Assembly (NCBI GenBank): GCA_904419745.1
Contig: CAJFSS010000002.1
Span: 62,001-126,000, forward strand
Source: Candidatus Pseudoruminococcus merdavium
GTDB taxonomy: Bacteria; Bacillota; Clostridia; Oscillospirales; Ruminococcaceae
Reading direction: 5' to 3'
DNA: 64,000 nt
The position numbers and the translations under genes were made by a program. Under the pieces are notes generated by a model. It saw nothing but the letters and a program-made list of their open reading frames with translations. It was not told the DNA's origin and did no database searches. Positions 42,994-51,764 of the stretch are shown in pieces; position 1 is the first letter of the stretch; every line of letters starts with the position of its first letter.

Positions 42994-43233
42994 GGGGAAT
43001 CCTTGATAAATGAGAAAGAGGTATTGTTATGAAAAAATTACGGAAATTGAATAGTAATACAAATAATACACTTCATATGAGCGCTTTATGTGGATGCACA
43101 AATCCTGCATCTTGTAATTGCGGTATAACACCGATGGATGGTTATGCTGGAGATTTTAATGATTCTGCATCTGTAAGGACACAAGTAAATCAAGGGAAAT
43201 AGTATTTTGTAATAAATCTTTCAAGGATTCCCC
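42994..43233 (+). repeat. 13-base inverted repeat flanking the precursor peptide gene
   Basis: GGGGAATCCTTGA (42994-43006) and its exact complement TCAAGGATTCCCC (43221-43233) lie 22 bases before the start and 18 bases after the stop of the precursor gene. In RNA they could close a 214-base loop; in DNA they could mark a movable cassette. Confidence 0.8.
43029..43202 (+). CDS. Cys-rich precursor peptide, Clo7bot-like
   Basis: A 57-residue peptide gene follows the ACP-related gene by 93 bases, with GAGGTATT seven bases before the ATG. The leader is basic and Asn/Thr-rich (KKLRKLNSNTNNT), then comes the core LCGCTNPASCNCG with four cysteines in a CxC-x5-CxC pattern (Cys21, 23, 29, 31), followed by a Gly/Asp/Ser tail. 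It is the likely substrate of the radical SAM enzyme. A 13-base perfect inverted repeat brackets the gene (42994-43006 and 43221-43233). Confidence 0.82.
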   Translation: MKKLRKLNSNTNNTLHMSALCGCTNPASCNCGITPMDGYAGDFNDSASVRTQVNQGK

Positions 43234-43268
43234 ACTTAAAATTTATATATAAGACAGGAGGCGCTTTT

Positions 43269-44690
43269 ATGAAAAAAAAATTCTTTGGTATTGGGATGTC
43301 TGCTATCCTATGTTTGAGCCTTCTCACCGGGTGCCAGCTTGGATCCCGGACGACTGGGCTCAAAGAGGAAGGGCCGGTGACCGTCTATGCAGTGGATATA
43401 GATTCGCAGGAAAACCAGGAGGTATTGCAAGAACAACGTGATTATGAATTAACAGAATATGCATTTATAGAGGACTACAATAACAGTGTGGACGGAAGCC
43501 GGAAAATAGAGGTGCAGCTGTTTGCGGATGCAGAGACGATGAACCAGCAGATCTTCACAGAAGTGTTGTCTGGAGGAGGACCGGATCTGTTCTTGTTCCG
43601 GGACAGCACGCTGCCATATTTCCAAAAGTATGCCAACCAGGGAGTGTTTGCGGATCTGGATGAGTATTTGCAGGGAAGCGGGTATGAGGAAAGCCAGTTC
43701 CAGCAGACGGTGTTTGACTATGGGAAGGTGAATGAAAAACAGAAATTTGTACCGTTGGAATATGGGATACCGGTATGTATTACCTTACAGTCGCTGGCGG
43801 AGGAATATGGGCTGGATGAGATAGGGGAACAGTTGAATTACCAGAATTACTATGAACTGCTGAGCAAGACGAATACGATGGGAATACCAATATTAGAAGA
43901 ATATGAAGAATACGATTTCAACCTGTTCTGGTTTAGTGAGTTGGATTCGTTCCGGTACCGGATGATTCCGGCGTTTATCAATGAAGAGGGCAAAACGGGT
44001 AAGTTTATACTACCAATGTTCCAGGAGGCAATTGAGAATTATAGAGAAGTGGTAGAGAACCAGAGAGGAAGGGACGCTTTCTTTACTGTTTTTGGAAATT
44101 TAAAAGTGAGTGCTCTAATCAATAAATCTCTCCTGTTCTATAACGATCCCATCATGTCTGATACACAACTGATGAACATTTTTTTGGATCAATATTTTTC
44201 GTTCGCAAAGGATGAAAAATATAAAGAATTGCTGGATGATAAACCATTAATTTACCCAATTAGGGAGTACAACGGAGAGGATTACAGCGCATATGTGGGG
44301 AGAATGATGGCGATCAATGACAATTCCACTCGGAAAAACAAGGCATGGGAAGTCATTGACTACGCCCTGTCCCCGAGTTTCCAAAATTCAGGAGATAGTA
44401 GTACTTCGCTTGGTTTAAATCCGGTGAGTTTAGAGGGACAGCAGAGGAACAAAGAAATGCTGCTGAATATCAATTCGGAGCAGCGGGCGATTATGAAAGA
44501 CTTTATCGACCGGTATTATGAGCTGTTGAATTCTGTAACGAAATGCGACTGCCTGACGTACAATTCAATGTATGTACAGGAGGTATTCGATCCGTTGTAC
44601 GTGGAGTATGAGAACGGGAAAAAGACACTGGATGAATTTGTGAAGGAGTTGCAGAACAAGACGGGTCTGTATTTGAAAGAGCAAAACTGA
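43269..44690 (+). CDS. Substrate-binding-like lipoprotein 1
   Basis: The 473-residue precursor has lipobox LTGC and resembles family 1 extracellular solute-binding proteins: SGGGPDLFLFRDS, NQGVFADLDEYLQ, FVPLEYGIPVCIT, AINDNSTRKNKAWEVIDYAL and a C-terminal helix TLDEFVKELQNKTGLYLKE. No permease genes are adjacent. It follows the precursor peptide by 66 bases, so it could bind the peptide or belong to the same transcript. AGGAGG precedes the ATG. Its paralogue follows. Confidence 0.8.
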   Translation: MKKKFFGIGMSAILCLSLLTGCQLGSRTTGLKEEGPVTVYAVDIDSQENQEVLQEQRDYELTEYAFIEDYNNSVDGSRKIEVQLFADAETMNQQIFTEVLSGGGPDLFLFRDSTLPYFQKYANQGVFADLDEYLQGSGYEESQFQQTVFDYGKVNEKQKFVPLEYGIPVCITLQSLAEEYGLDEIGEQLNYQNYYELLSKTNTMGIPILEEYEEYDFNLFWFSELDSFRYRMIPAFINEEGKTGKFILPMFQEAIENYREVVENQRGRDAFFTVFGNLKVSALINKSLLFYNDPIMSDTQLMNIFLDQYFSFAKDEKYKELLDDKPLIYPIREYNGEDYSAYVGRMMAINDNSTRKNKAWEVIDYALSPSFQNSGDSSTSLGLNPVSLEGQQRNKEMLLNINSEQRAIMKDFIDRYYELLNSVTKCDCLTYNSMYVQEVFDPLYVEYENGKKTLDEFVKELQNKTGLYLKEQN

Positions 44691-44704
44691 ATAAAGGAGA
44701 AAGA

Positions 44705-44730
44705 ATCCCGGCGGAAAAAACCGTCGGGAT
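44705..44730 (+). terminator. Terminator after lipoprotein 1
   Basis: Stem ATCCCGGCGG paired with CCGTCGGGAT, A-rich loop, followed by ATTTTT. Confidence 0.8.
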
Positions 44731-44849
44731 ATTTTTGACATGATATTGAAATAAATAGAAAAATATAGTAAACTAAAGAAAAATATAATAGTAAAAATAG
44801 ATAAGAAAGAGGAGTGGAGATATCTTATCAGGAGACTTAAAAAGAAAGG

Positions 44850-46226
44850 ATGAAACGTATGAAAAAGAAGCTCTTCAGCCTTGTACTTGCCAGTGTTCTT
44901 TGCCTGAGCCTACTCACCGGGTGCCAACTGGGTTCCCGAACATCCAGTGTTCCAGAGGAAGAAGGGGCGGTTACAGCCTACGCTGTGGATTACGAAGCAA
45001 TGGGAGAAGAATATTTGACACGTGATTTTTGGCCTGATCCTCAGTACTTTTTGAAAGACTACAATTTGGGAGCTAATAGTGAAAAAGAAATAGAGATACA
45101 ATATTTTCCCGATGCGACGGCGATGAACCAACAATTATCAACGGAGTTATTATCCGGAGGAGGACCGGACTTATTTGTGTTCCAAGAGGTAGATCTCCCC
45201 AATTTTTATAATTATGCAAATCAAGGCATTTTTGCCGATCTGGATCCATATTTCGAAAAAAGTGGATATAATAAAAGTCAGTTTCAAGAAGTTGTATTTG
45301 ACTATGGCGTGGTAAATGGGACGCGTAGTTTTATCCCATTGGAATATGGAGTTCCAATGTGTGTTACAACTCAAAATTTAGCAGAGAAATATGGGCTTGA
45401 CAAAATTGGAGAAGAACTAAATTATCAAAACTATTATGAATTGCTTAGTGCAATCAAAGATATACAGCCGGAAATACACTGGTTTAATGAATTAGATTCC
45501 TTTTTTTATCGAATAATATCAGCCTTCATTGATGAAGAGAACAAACGTGGGCAGTTTACCTCTTCATTGTTCCAAAAGTCTATTGAAGAGTATAAAGAGA
45601 TGGCAAACAGTCAGGGCGGAGAAAAAGCAATGGCTATAAGATGGGAAACAGAATACATAGAAGCACTGGTAAATGAAGAATTATTATTTCACAATGACCC
45701 AATGATGTCGGATAGACAACTATCGTATAGAATCGGTAAGTATTGGGCCGGACAAGAAGGAAAAGACAATCCTCTGCTGTTATATCCAGTCAAAGAGTAT
45801 AATGGAGAGGATTACTATGCGTACGTAGGTAAGATGATTGCTATTAACGATAATTCAAATCGGAAGAATAAGGCGTGGGAAGTGATTGAAAAAGCAATCT
45901 CTACCAGTTATCAAAATAATATCATGGGAGGGTCAAATCCCATAATAGGTAACCCTGTTAACCTAGAAGCACAGGATAGAAACAAAAAAGACTGGATGAA
46001 TTCTGGCGGTGCATTCGGAAAAACAGGCAAAGAACAACTCATCAACCGGTATTATGAGCTGTTGAATTCTGTAACGAAATGCGATTGTCTGATGTACAAT
46101 TCAATGTATGTACAGGAGGTATTCGATCCGTTGTACGTGGAGTATGAGAACGGGACAAAGACATTGGATGAATTTGTGAAGGAGTTGCAGAACAAGACGG
46201 GCCTGTATTTGAAAGAGCAAAACTGA
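44850..46226 (+). CDS. Substrate-binding-like lipoprotein 2
   Basis: The 458-residue precursor is a paralogue of the preceding lipoprotein, with identical lipobox region (CLSLLTGCQLGSRT) and almost identical final 60 residues, but a diverged, more AT-rich middle. AAAGGATG lies before the ATG. Between the two copies the intergenic region holds its own terminator and AT-rich promoter-like DNA, so expression may be separate. Role unknown; solute or peptide binding is the best guess. Confidence 0.8.
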   Translation: MKRMKKKLFSLVLASVLCLSLLTGCQLGSRTSSVPEEEGAVTAYAVDYEAMGEEYLTRDFWPDPQYFLKDYNLGANSEKEIEIQYFPDATAMNQQLSTELLSGGGPDLFVFQEVDLPNFYNYANQGIFADLDPYFEKSGYNKSQFQEVVFDYGVVNGTRSFIPLEYGVPMCVTTQNLAEKYGLDKIGEELNYQNYYELLSAIKDIQPEIHWFNELDSFFYRIISAFIDEENKRGQFTSSLFQKSIEEYKEMANSQGGEKAMAIRWETEYIEALVNEELLFHNDPMMSDRQLSYRIGKYWAGQEGKDNPLLLYPVKEYNGEDYYAYVGKMIAINDNSNRKNKAWEVIEKAISTSYQNNIMGGSNPIIGNPVNLEAQDRNKKDWMNSGGAFGKTGKEQLINRYYELLNSVTKCDCLMYNSMYVQEVFDPLYVEYENGTKTLDEFVKELQNKTGLYLKEQN

Positions 46227-46233
46227 ATTATAT

Positions 46234-46270
46234 AAAAAGGACCCACCAGCTATGTTGGTGGGTCCTTTTT
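46234..46270 (+). terminator. Terminator after lipoprotein 2
   Basis: Stem AAAAGGACCCACCA with its complement and seven-base loop, ending in five T residues. Confidence 0.9.
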
Positions 46271-46387
46271 GATTCGCAGTATATATAATCTCATTCAAAT
46301 CAGACAATTTTAGCGTGTAGAGATTCATAAATAAAATATTGACACAGTTCAGAATAGATAGAGAAAAAGGACCTTGTAGATCATTGA

Positions 46388-46996
46388 TTATCGTTTCCCT
46401 TTTCCACCAAAAGCTCGATGCACCATCCGGTAAAGGGCATAAGCTGCCATGCACCCTATTACATTTAGGATAATATCATCAATTTCAACCGTTCGAATGA
46501 TTCTTCCCCCTAATATATTCCCCAGTAATTGCAGCAGTTCAATCCCAAGGGATGCAAACAAACCAGTTAATACCATCTGAGCGGTACCAAAGCGCCGGTG
46601 GATAGCGGGAAGTAAAATGCCAAGAGGCATTAGTAAAACGAAGTTTCCCCCAACCAGCCGCCAAAATTCCCGATAATTATCGATCAGTACACAATTTTTA
46701 AGGATTTCCCAGGAGGAAGTAAAGGGGATGAACTGAATCCTATGGATAGCAAGTGCCGCACTCTCTGAGGAAAAATCCCATCCACCTGGCAAAATAATGG
46801 GAATTGTTAAAGAAACTAATGCCCCAAGATAAATATAGAGCAGCACATAAGAAAATTTTTGAAATAAGCTGTGCCGGCGATACGCACTCAAGCACAGGCA
46901 AAGGGCAAGGATTAGCCCGATGATCATTCCATCTGCAAGTGAGAGCGAGCAGTCGGCAAAGGTAAATACACTGCCGAAAGGGGTATACAGTGTCAC
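46388..46996 (-). CDS. VanZ-family membrane protein
   Basis: The 202-residue protein has about five membrane helices and the VanZ-like pattern: NFVLLMPLGILLPAI, SLGIELLQLL and a closing TVEIDDIILNVIGCMAAYAL. VanZ relatives are linked to glycopeptide tolerance or cell envelope functions, but most are uncharacterised. GTG at 46996 is nine bases after AAAGGAGG; the ATG at 47005 touches that site and is rejected as start. Confidence 0.85.
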   Translation of the reverse strand: MTLYTPFGSVFTFADCSLSLADGMIIGLILALCLCLSAYRRHSLFQKFSYVLLYIYLGALVSLTIPIILPGGWDFSSESAALAIHRIQFIPFTSSWEILKNCVLIDNYREFWRLVGGNFVLLMPLGILLPAIHRRFGTAQMVLTGLFASLGIELLQLLGNILGGRIIRTVEIDDIILNVIGCMAAYALYRMVHRAFGGKGKR

Positions 46997-47094
46997 AAGA
47001 TCCATCCTCCTTTGGATATATGATTACAAAAGGATATCGTAAAAAATCCCCCGCCGGAAGGACGAGGGATTTTCCATTTCCTGACAATTCTATT

Positions 47095-47928
47095 CTATTT
47101 GATTCTCATGGAGATGTCAAACGCTTTTACAGAATGAGTAAGCGCTCCCATGGAAATAATATCTACTCCGGTTTTGGCCACTTCGGCAAGGTTATCCAAT
47201 GTAATGTTGCCGGAGGCTTCCAGACGGGCGCGGCCGTTTACATGCTTTACAGCTTTTTCCATCTGCTCACAGGTCATGTTGTCAAGCATAATTACATCTG
47301 CTTTGGCTTCCAAAGCCTGTTCAAGTTCTTCAAAATTACGCACTTCAACTTCAATTTTTAACAGATGTCCTACGCGTTTACGCAATGCCTGTACGGCTGG
47401 AATAATCCCGCCATAAGCGTCAATGTGATTGTCCTTCAGCATTGCTGCATCGGATAGGTTATAGCGATGATTGCGCCCGCCCCCAATCATAACGGCATAT
47501 TTTTGAATAGGGCGAAGTCCAGGAAGTGTTTTCCTGGTTTCGGCAATACTGGCGTTGGTCCCCTCCGTCAGTTTGACACAGCGTCTGGTTGCAGTGGCGA
47601 TTCCCGACATATGCTGAAGCAGGTTGAGGGAAGTCCGTTCTCCTTTGAGCAGGGCACGGGTTTTTCCTTTCATTGTAGCAATAATATCTCCCTTTGCAAC
47701 CTCGTCGCCGTCCTGTTTGAATTTTTCAAAGCGCACAGTATCGTCCAACAGAGAAAAAACGCGAAGGGCGATGTCCAATCCACATACAACGCCGGAATCT
47801 TTGGCAATATAATATGCTTCTGTTTCACTCGTCTCATCAATCAGATAGTCGGTTGTTACATCCAGATAGTTGATGTCTTCGGTAATAGCAGTCTTAATTA
47901 AATCATCAATATAAAATTGGGTTAACAT
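47095..47928 (-). CDS. nadC: Nicotinate-nucleotide pyrophosphorylase (quinolinate phosphoribosyltransferase)
   Basis: The 277-residue enzyme makes nicotinate mononucleotide from quinolinate and PRPP. It shows the N-terminal barrel entry DYLIDE, the conserved ETRKTLPGLR and GGGRNHRYNL, LKDNHI and the closing DIISMGALTHS. The ATG lies inside the end of nadB (7-base overlap) with AAAGGAGG upstream. It is the last gene of the nadBC operon. Confidence 0.95.
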   Translation of the reverse strand: MLTQFYIDDLIKTAITEDINYLDVTTDYLIDETSETEAYYIAKDSGVVCGLDIALRVFSLLDDTVRFEKFKQDGDEVAKGDIIATMKGKTRALLKGERTSLNLLQHMSGIATATRRCVKLTEGTNASIAETRKTLPGLRPIQKYAVMIGGGRNHRYNLSDAAMLKDNHIDAYGGIIPAVQALRKRVGHLLKIEVEVRNFEELEQALEAKADVIMLDNMTCEQMEKAVKHVNGRARLEASGNITLDNLAEVAKTGVDIISMGALTHSVKAFDISMRIK

Positions 47929-49388
47929 TGGGTATCCAGTACCTCCTTTAGGATTATGGTCGCTATGGTAGCAAGGCTCCTCGCTTCAATATAATTTGGA
48001 TCAAAAGCAATGTTTGCGGTATTTAAATGATGAAGAATTTCCCGTACTCGTTGATATCCAGCAGGGATTTGGCTGTACTGTGGGATGACAAAATAGGTTT
48101 CCTGCATGATGGAACGGATTTCCGTACGCAGACCTGTATCCAGTTGATTCGTCCTGGTTTCCGGATGAAAATCGGCCGGAGGAACGGGCGGATAGGAAAA
48201 AGTATTTAACTTTTGATTGATATCTTCCGCTGCGGCTTTGGAAAAGACGACTGCTTCTAAAAGGGAATTGGAGGCAAGCCGGTTGTGACCATGGACTCCT
48301 GTCCGGGAACATTCCCCAACAGCATATAGTCCATCGACCGTAGTCCTGGCATGCAGATCCACTGCAATGCCACCCATCAGATAATGTTGACAGGGGAAAA
48401 CCGGAATTTGATCTTTGGTCATGTCAAAGCCGGCCTCCAGAAGATGCTGATAAATCATTGGGAAACGCCCACGGATATAATCCGGGTTTTCCCTTGTAAT
48501 GTCAATATAAAATTCTTCACTGTGCAGGCGCTGAGATTCCAGTATGATAGCATGGGATACCACGTCTCGAGGGGCAAGTTCTCCCCGGGGATCATATTTG
48601 GAGACAAACCGTTCATGTTTGCAGTTGAGAAGCCAAGCCCCTTCACCTCTGACAGATTCAGAAATTAAAAACCGTTCACGGTCTTTGTGTGCAAAGGCGG
48701 TCGGGTGAAATTGTATCCAGCTGAGTTCCTGAATTTTTGCGCCCATGGCGTGTGCAAAGGCAATTCCATCCCCCGTAGCAATTGCTGAGTTTGTCGTATA
48801 TTCATACACTCTGCCGATGCCGCCAGTTGCAAATACGGTAAACTGGGAAGTACCAAACTGATGGCTACCATCCGGCTGTAACAGATCAAATGCAAACCCG
48901 CTGCCAGACTTGCTAATTTCGCATAGATAAGTGTATTCCAGTATTTCTATGTTTTTTTGCTGTTTGGCTGCACAAACCATTTTGTCAACTAGTTCCGCCC
49001 CGGTAGCATCCTTATGATGTAAAATACGGGGATGGGAGTGTCCGCCTTCCAATGTCAAATGCTCCTTGCCATCTGCTGTTTTGTCAAAATCCACCCCATA
49101 GTGGATAAGCTGATGGATGGCTTGCGGACCAAAATGGACAAGCTTCGCAACAGCATTTGGATCGTTTTGGTATCCACCAGCAACAAAAGTATCATGGAAA
49201 TGTTGCTGCGGAGAATCGCAGGAACGATCCCAGACCGAAGCAATCCCCCCCTGGGCAAGGGAACTGTTGGAGAGGGAGATATCTTTTTTACAGATGAGTA
49301 AAACAGAGAATTTTGGGTCAATAGAAAGCGCTGTATTCAGTCCGGACACCCCGCTTCCTACGACCAGGACGTCATAGTGTTTTTGCAA
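47922..49388 (-). CDS. nadB: L-aspartate oxidase
   Basis: The 488-residue flavoenzyme oxidises aspartate to iminoaspartate in de novo NAD synthesis. It shows the FAD motif GSGVSGLNTAL, SLAQGGIA, the FHPTAF motif, ESVRGEGAWL, and the second FAD region GVHGHNRLASNSLLEA. A TTG start at 49388 opens directly with the FAD strand; GAGGCGGTG lies upstream. nadA, the partner that makes quinolinate, is not visible here. A leader of about 150 bases contains hairpins but no recognised riboswitch. Confidence 0.94.
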   Translation of the reverse strand: MQKHYDVLVVGSGVSGLNTALSIDPKFSVLLICKKDISLSNSSLAQGGIASVWDRSCDSPQQHFHDTFVAGGYQNDPNAVAKLVHFGPQAIHQLIHYGVDFDKTADGKEHLTLEGGHSHPRILHHKDATGAELVDKMVCAAKQQKNIEILEYTYLCEISKSGSGFAFDLLQPDGSHQFGTSQFTVFATGGIGRVYEYTTNSAIATGDGIAFAHAMGAKIQELSWIQFHPTAFAHKDRERFLISESVRGEGAWLLNCKHERFVSKYDPRGELAPRDVVSHAIILESQRLHSEEFYIDITRENPDYIRGRFPMIYQHLLEAGFDMTKDQIPVFPCQHYLMGGIAVDLHARTTVDGLYAVGECSRTGVHGHNRLASNSLLEAVVFSKAAAEDINQKLNTFSYPPVPPADFHPETRTNQLDTGLRTEIRSIMQETYFVIPQYSQIPAGYQRVREILHHLNTANIAFDPNYIEARSLATIATIILKEVLDTQC

Positions 49389-49466
49389 GTGTAATCACCG
49401 CCTCAAGAGGTTGTCCAAAAAAAGGGCAGCCATGAATCCGCCTGTTTTAAATGGCGGCAGAATCTT

Positions 49467-49515
49467 TGGGATTCCTTATTCATGCCGCATTCAGAAAAAT
49501 AAGGAAGTAATCCCA
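49467..49515 (-). other. Hairpin in the nadB leader region
   Basis: TGGGATT and CCTTATT (49467-49480) pair with AATAAGG and AATCCCA (49498-49515) around a four-base bulge. It lies 80-130 bases upstream of nadB. It might be a control element; NiaR- or NrtR-type sites were not recognised. Confidence 0.35.
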
Positions 49516-49761
49516 AATCCTTAACTTACAGTTTACCATAAATTTGCTTTGCCTGCACCAGAAAATCTGACGATTCTCCTCCCCATTCGTTGGAAGATTT
49601 GTCAGAGGGCTAACTTTTTGGACGGTAGGTGTGCGAAAGGTCTCAGCTTTTACTCTGTCCATCCCGCATGTGGCGATGGCAAAAAAACAGCGTCATCGCA
49701 TGGTGGATGTGTTATAATTACTGTAATATGATTTTATTGACTAGAGGAGGCAAATGAAACG

Positions 49762-50061
49762 ATGAGTATTACCATAAACATTTTGTACACAGGCACCAAT
49801 GACAGTGCAAAGAAATTTGCGGAAGAAATGGTATCAACGGGAATTGTAGATTTGGTTCGTGCAGAGGAAGGAAATGAAAGATATGAATATTACTTCCCAA
49901 TGGACGATACACAATCCGTACTGTTAATTGACCGATGGAAAGATCAGCAGGCATTGGATTTACACCATCAATCGGAAATGATGGTACGCATTGCCGAATT
50001 GAGAAAAAAATATCATCTCAAAATGAAAGTGGAACGATATCAGGAGATTGATAAAATATAA
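49762..50061 (+). CDS. Antibiotic biosynthesis monooxygenase (ABM) domain protein
   Basis: The 99-residue protein fits the ABM/YgiN-like dimeric alpha-beta barrel: EEGNERYEYYFPMDD, VLLIDRWKDQQALDLHHQSEMM. Members are quinol or flavin-linked monooxygenases or heme-degrading enzymes; which one cannot be told. GAGGAGG is 12 bases before the ATG. A TATAAT at about 49715 may serve as -10. It is monocistronic. Confidence 0.82.
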   Translation: MSITINILYTGTNDSAKKFAEEMVSTGIVDLVRAEEGNERYEYYFPMDDTQSVLLIDRWKDQQALDLHHQSEMMVRIAELRKKYHLKMKVERYQEIDKI

Positions 50062-50330
50062 TTTTGTTGTACAATGCTGATCGCAGTTTCCTCCCAATCG
50101 GGAAAGAATAGGAAAGGAAGTTTTTTGCAGGAATTTTTCTGCGCGGGATATAACAGGCTTTCGACTGTAAAAAATGCAAAATGGTTTCCCATATGTCCGA
50201 CGAAGATATTTTGATAAAAAAGAAGAGGGACGTAAAAAGAAACCCACAAAAACCCTGTTTTCAGACACATAGTACGGAGTTCCCCCGCATAGTAATAGGA
50301 CAAAACCGATTCTTTGTTGGGGGGATTTAA

Positions 50331-50594
50331 GTGAAGGGACTTCCGGAAGAACGCGCCATCGCGCTTGCCAATTATATCATAGAAAATAAATCCACGGTAC
50401 GCTCGGCGGCAAAGCAGTTTCACATTTCCAAGTCAACGGTCCACAAGGATGTATCTGACCGGTTAAAAAAACTCAATGCCAGTTTGTATGCGGACGTAAA
50501 AATTGTTTTGGATACCAATAAAGCACAGCGGCATATCCGGGGAGGATTGGCAACACAGCGAAAATATAAGCAGGAAAACCATCGGGAGGAATAA
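50331..50594 (+). CDS. spoIIID: Sporulation transcription factor SpoIIID
   Basis: The 87-residue DNA-binding protein switches gene expression in the mother cell during sporulation. It has the conserved opening ERAIALANYIIENKSTVRSAA, the helix-turn-helix KQFHISKSTVHKDVSDRL, and the C-terminal basic HIRGGLATQRKYK. The GTG at 50331 follows TTGGGGGG. It shows the host belongs to the endospore-forming line. Confidence 0.95.
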   Translation: MKGLPEERAIALANYIIENKSTVRSAAKQFHISKSTVHKDVSDRLKKLNASLYADVKIVLDTNKAQRHIRGGLATQRKYKQENHREE

Positions 50595-50734
50595 CAAGTC
50601 TGGAACTCAGAAAATCCTCCGAAGTCAATGGTATCGGATGTTGTATCACGGGAAAGGGTTCCCCCCTTGTGTAAAAAATTACAGTCCATGGGGTGCAATG
50701 ACTACAGGAATGGCACAATTTATTCTACATTATT

Positions 50735-50780
50735 AAAAACGCCTCTTCTTTGGCCATTCGTTCAAGGAAGAGGCGTTTTT
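50735..50780. terminator. Terminator between spoIIID side and Rsm22-like gene
   Basis: Stem AAAAACGCCTCTTC with its complement, 18-base loop, T-run on the right and A-run on the left, suited to the minus-strand gene and to the plus strand. Confidence 0.85.
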
Positions 50781-50786
50781 AATTTC

Positions 50787-51752
50787 CTATTCTGTCCATT
50801 CATCGCCGCAGTTAGATTTCCTGGCCTTTTTAAAAGCGGCCCCATCCCGCTTCCGGATGATGGCCTGTTCCAAGCCGTTTTTTGTACAGAGTTCCAAAGT
50901 GATTTTCCCGGGTTCTATTTTTGGATGTCTTCTTATCCGCGCAATAGCGGGATGGGCTGGTTTTTTTACCAGGGCAAGATAGCAGAATTTTTCGTCTTCA
51001 TAGGGAGCGTCCGCTCCCTTAAGCTGCCGGTGGAGTTTGCTCCTTGCAATCCGGCAGGTAAAATGACACCAATCGCCCTTGGCAATGGGACATGTCCCCT
51101 GTGTTGGACAGGGGGCGGCAAGATACGCCCCTTCGGCAAGAAGAAGGGATCGGAGTTCATTCAGCTGTGCAAATCCTACGGGAGTCCCTGGTTCGATCAA
51201 CAGAAGCATTTGATCGGCCGCATTCCAAAGTTTTTTAGCTGCAGCTTCCCTCTCTTGAGAGCCCATCTCGCCAAGCACATAGGAGGCGATGACCAAATCT
51301 GCACTATGAGGTACTGGATCTTTTACAAGGTCGCAGGATTTCCACACCGCCTGTTTGAGACTCTCTGGGCCTGCCTGCTGCATCAGGTGCCGTCCAAGTT
51401 TGCTCATAGCGTCTTCCCGTTCCAGACAGGTGACTTGATTAAGAGAAAGAAACTGCACCGCCGAAAAGCATGCCGCCCCAGTACCGGCCCCTGCGTCGAG
51501 CAGGGAGGAAGGGGAAATTTCCGTACATGCAAGGGATACTTCCAGGGCCTTGCAAATAGCCCCGAATGTAGCCGGCATCCGGACAGCGGCATAGGCGGCG
51601 GCCTGGATATCTTCTGTCAGCAGCCGGCGCCCAGTTCCCGTCTGAAAACGATATCGTTCACTGAGTGCCTGTGCCTGGACGGTAAGCGTGTTTTGTTTTA
51701 ACCCAGAAAGCGTTTGTTCCAACGCATAACGGAGATCGGAAGGGAATTCCAT
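50787..51752 (-). CDS. Rsm22-family methyltransferase
   Basis: The 321-residue protein matches the Rsm22 small-subunit rRNA methyltransferase-like family (PF09243). Features are the AdoMet loop LLDAGAGTGAACF, DLVIASYVLGEM, IEPGTPVGF, and a late Cys/His cluster APCPTQGTCP with GDWCHFTCR. The cysteines could hold a metal or iron-sulfur cluster. AAGGAG precedes the ATG. It is read in the same direction as proC, 12 bases downstream of it, so they form an operon. Confidence 0.85.
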   Translation of the reverse strand: MEFPSDLRYALEQTLSGLKQNTLTVQAQALSERYRFQTGTGRRLLTEDIQAAAYAAVRMPATFGAICKALEVSLACTEISPSSLLDAGAGTGAACFSAVQFLSLNQVTCLEREDAMSKLGRHLMQQAGPESLKQAVWKSCDLVKDPVPHSADLVIASYVLGEMGSQEREAAAKKLWNAADQMLLLIEPGTPVGFAQLNELRSLLLAEGAYLAAPCPTQGTCPIAKGDWCHFTCRIARSKLHRQLKGADAPYEDEKFCYLALVKKPAHPAIARIRRHPKIEPGKITLELCTKNGLEQAIIRKRDGAAFKKARKSNCGDEWTE

Positions 51753-51764
51753 AAGAAATACTCC

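Noticed and set aside
43269-46226. Complete ABC importer operon
   Set aside because: No permease or ATPase genes accompany the two binding lipoproteins.
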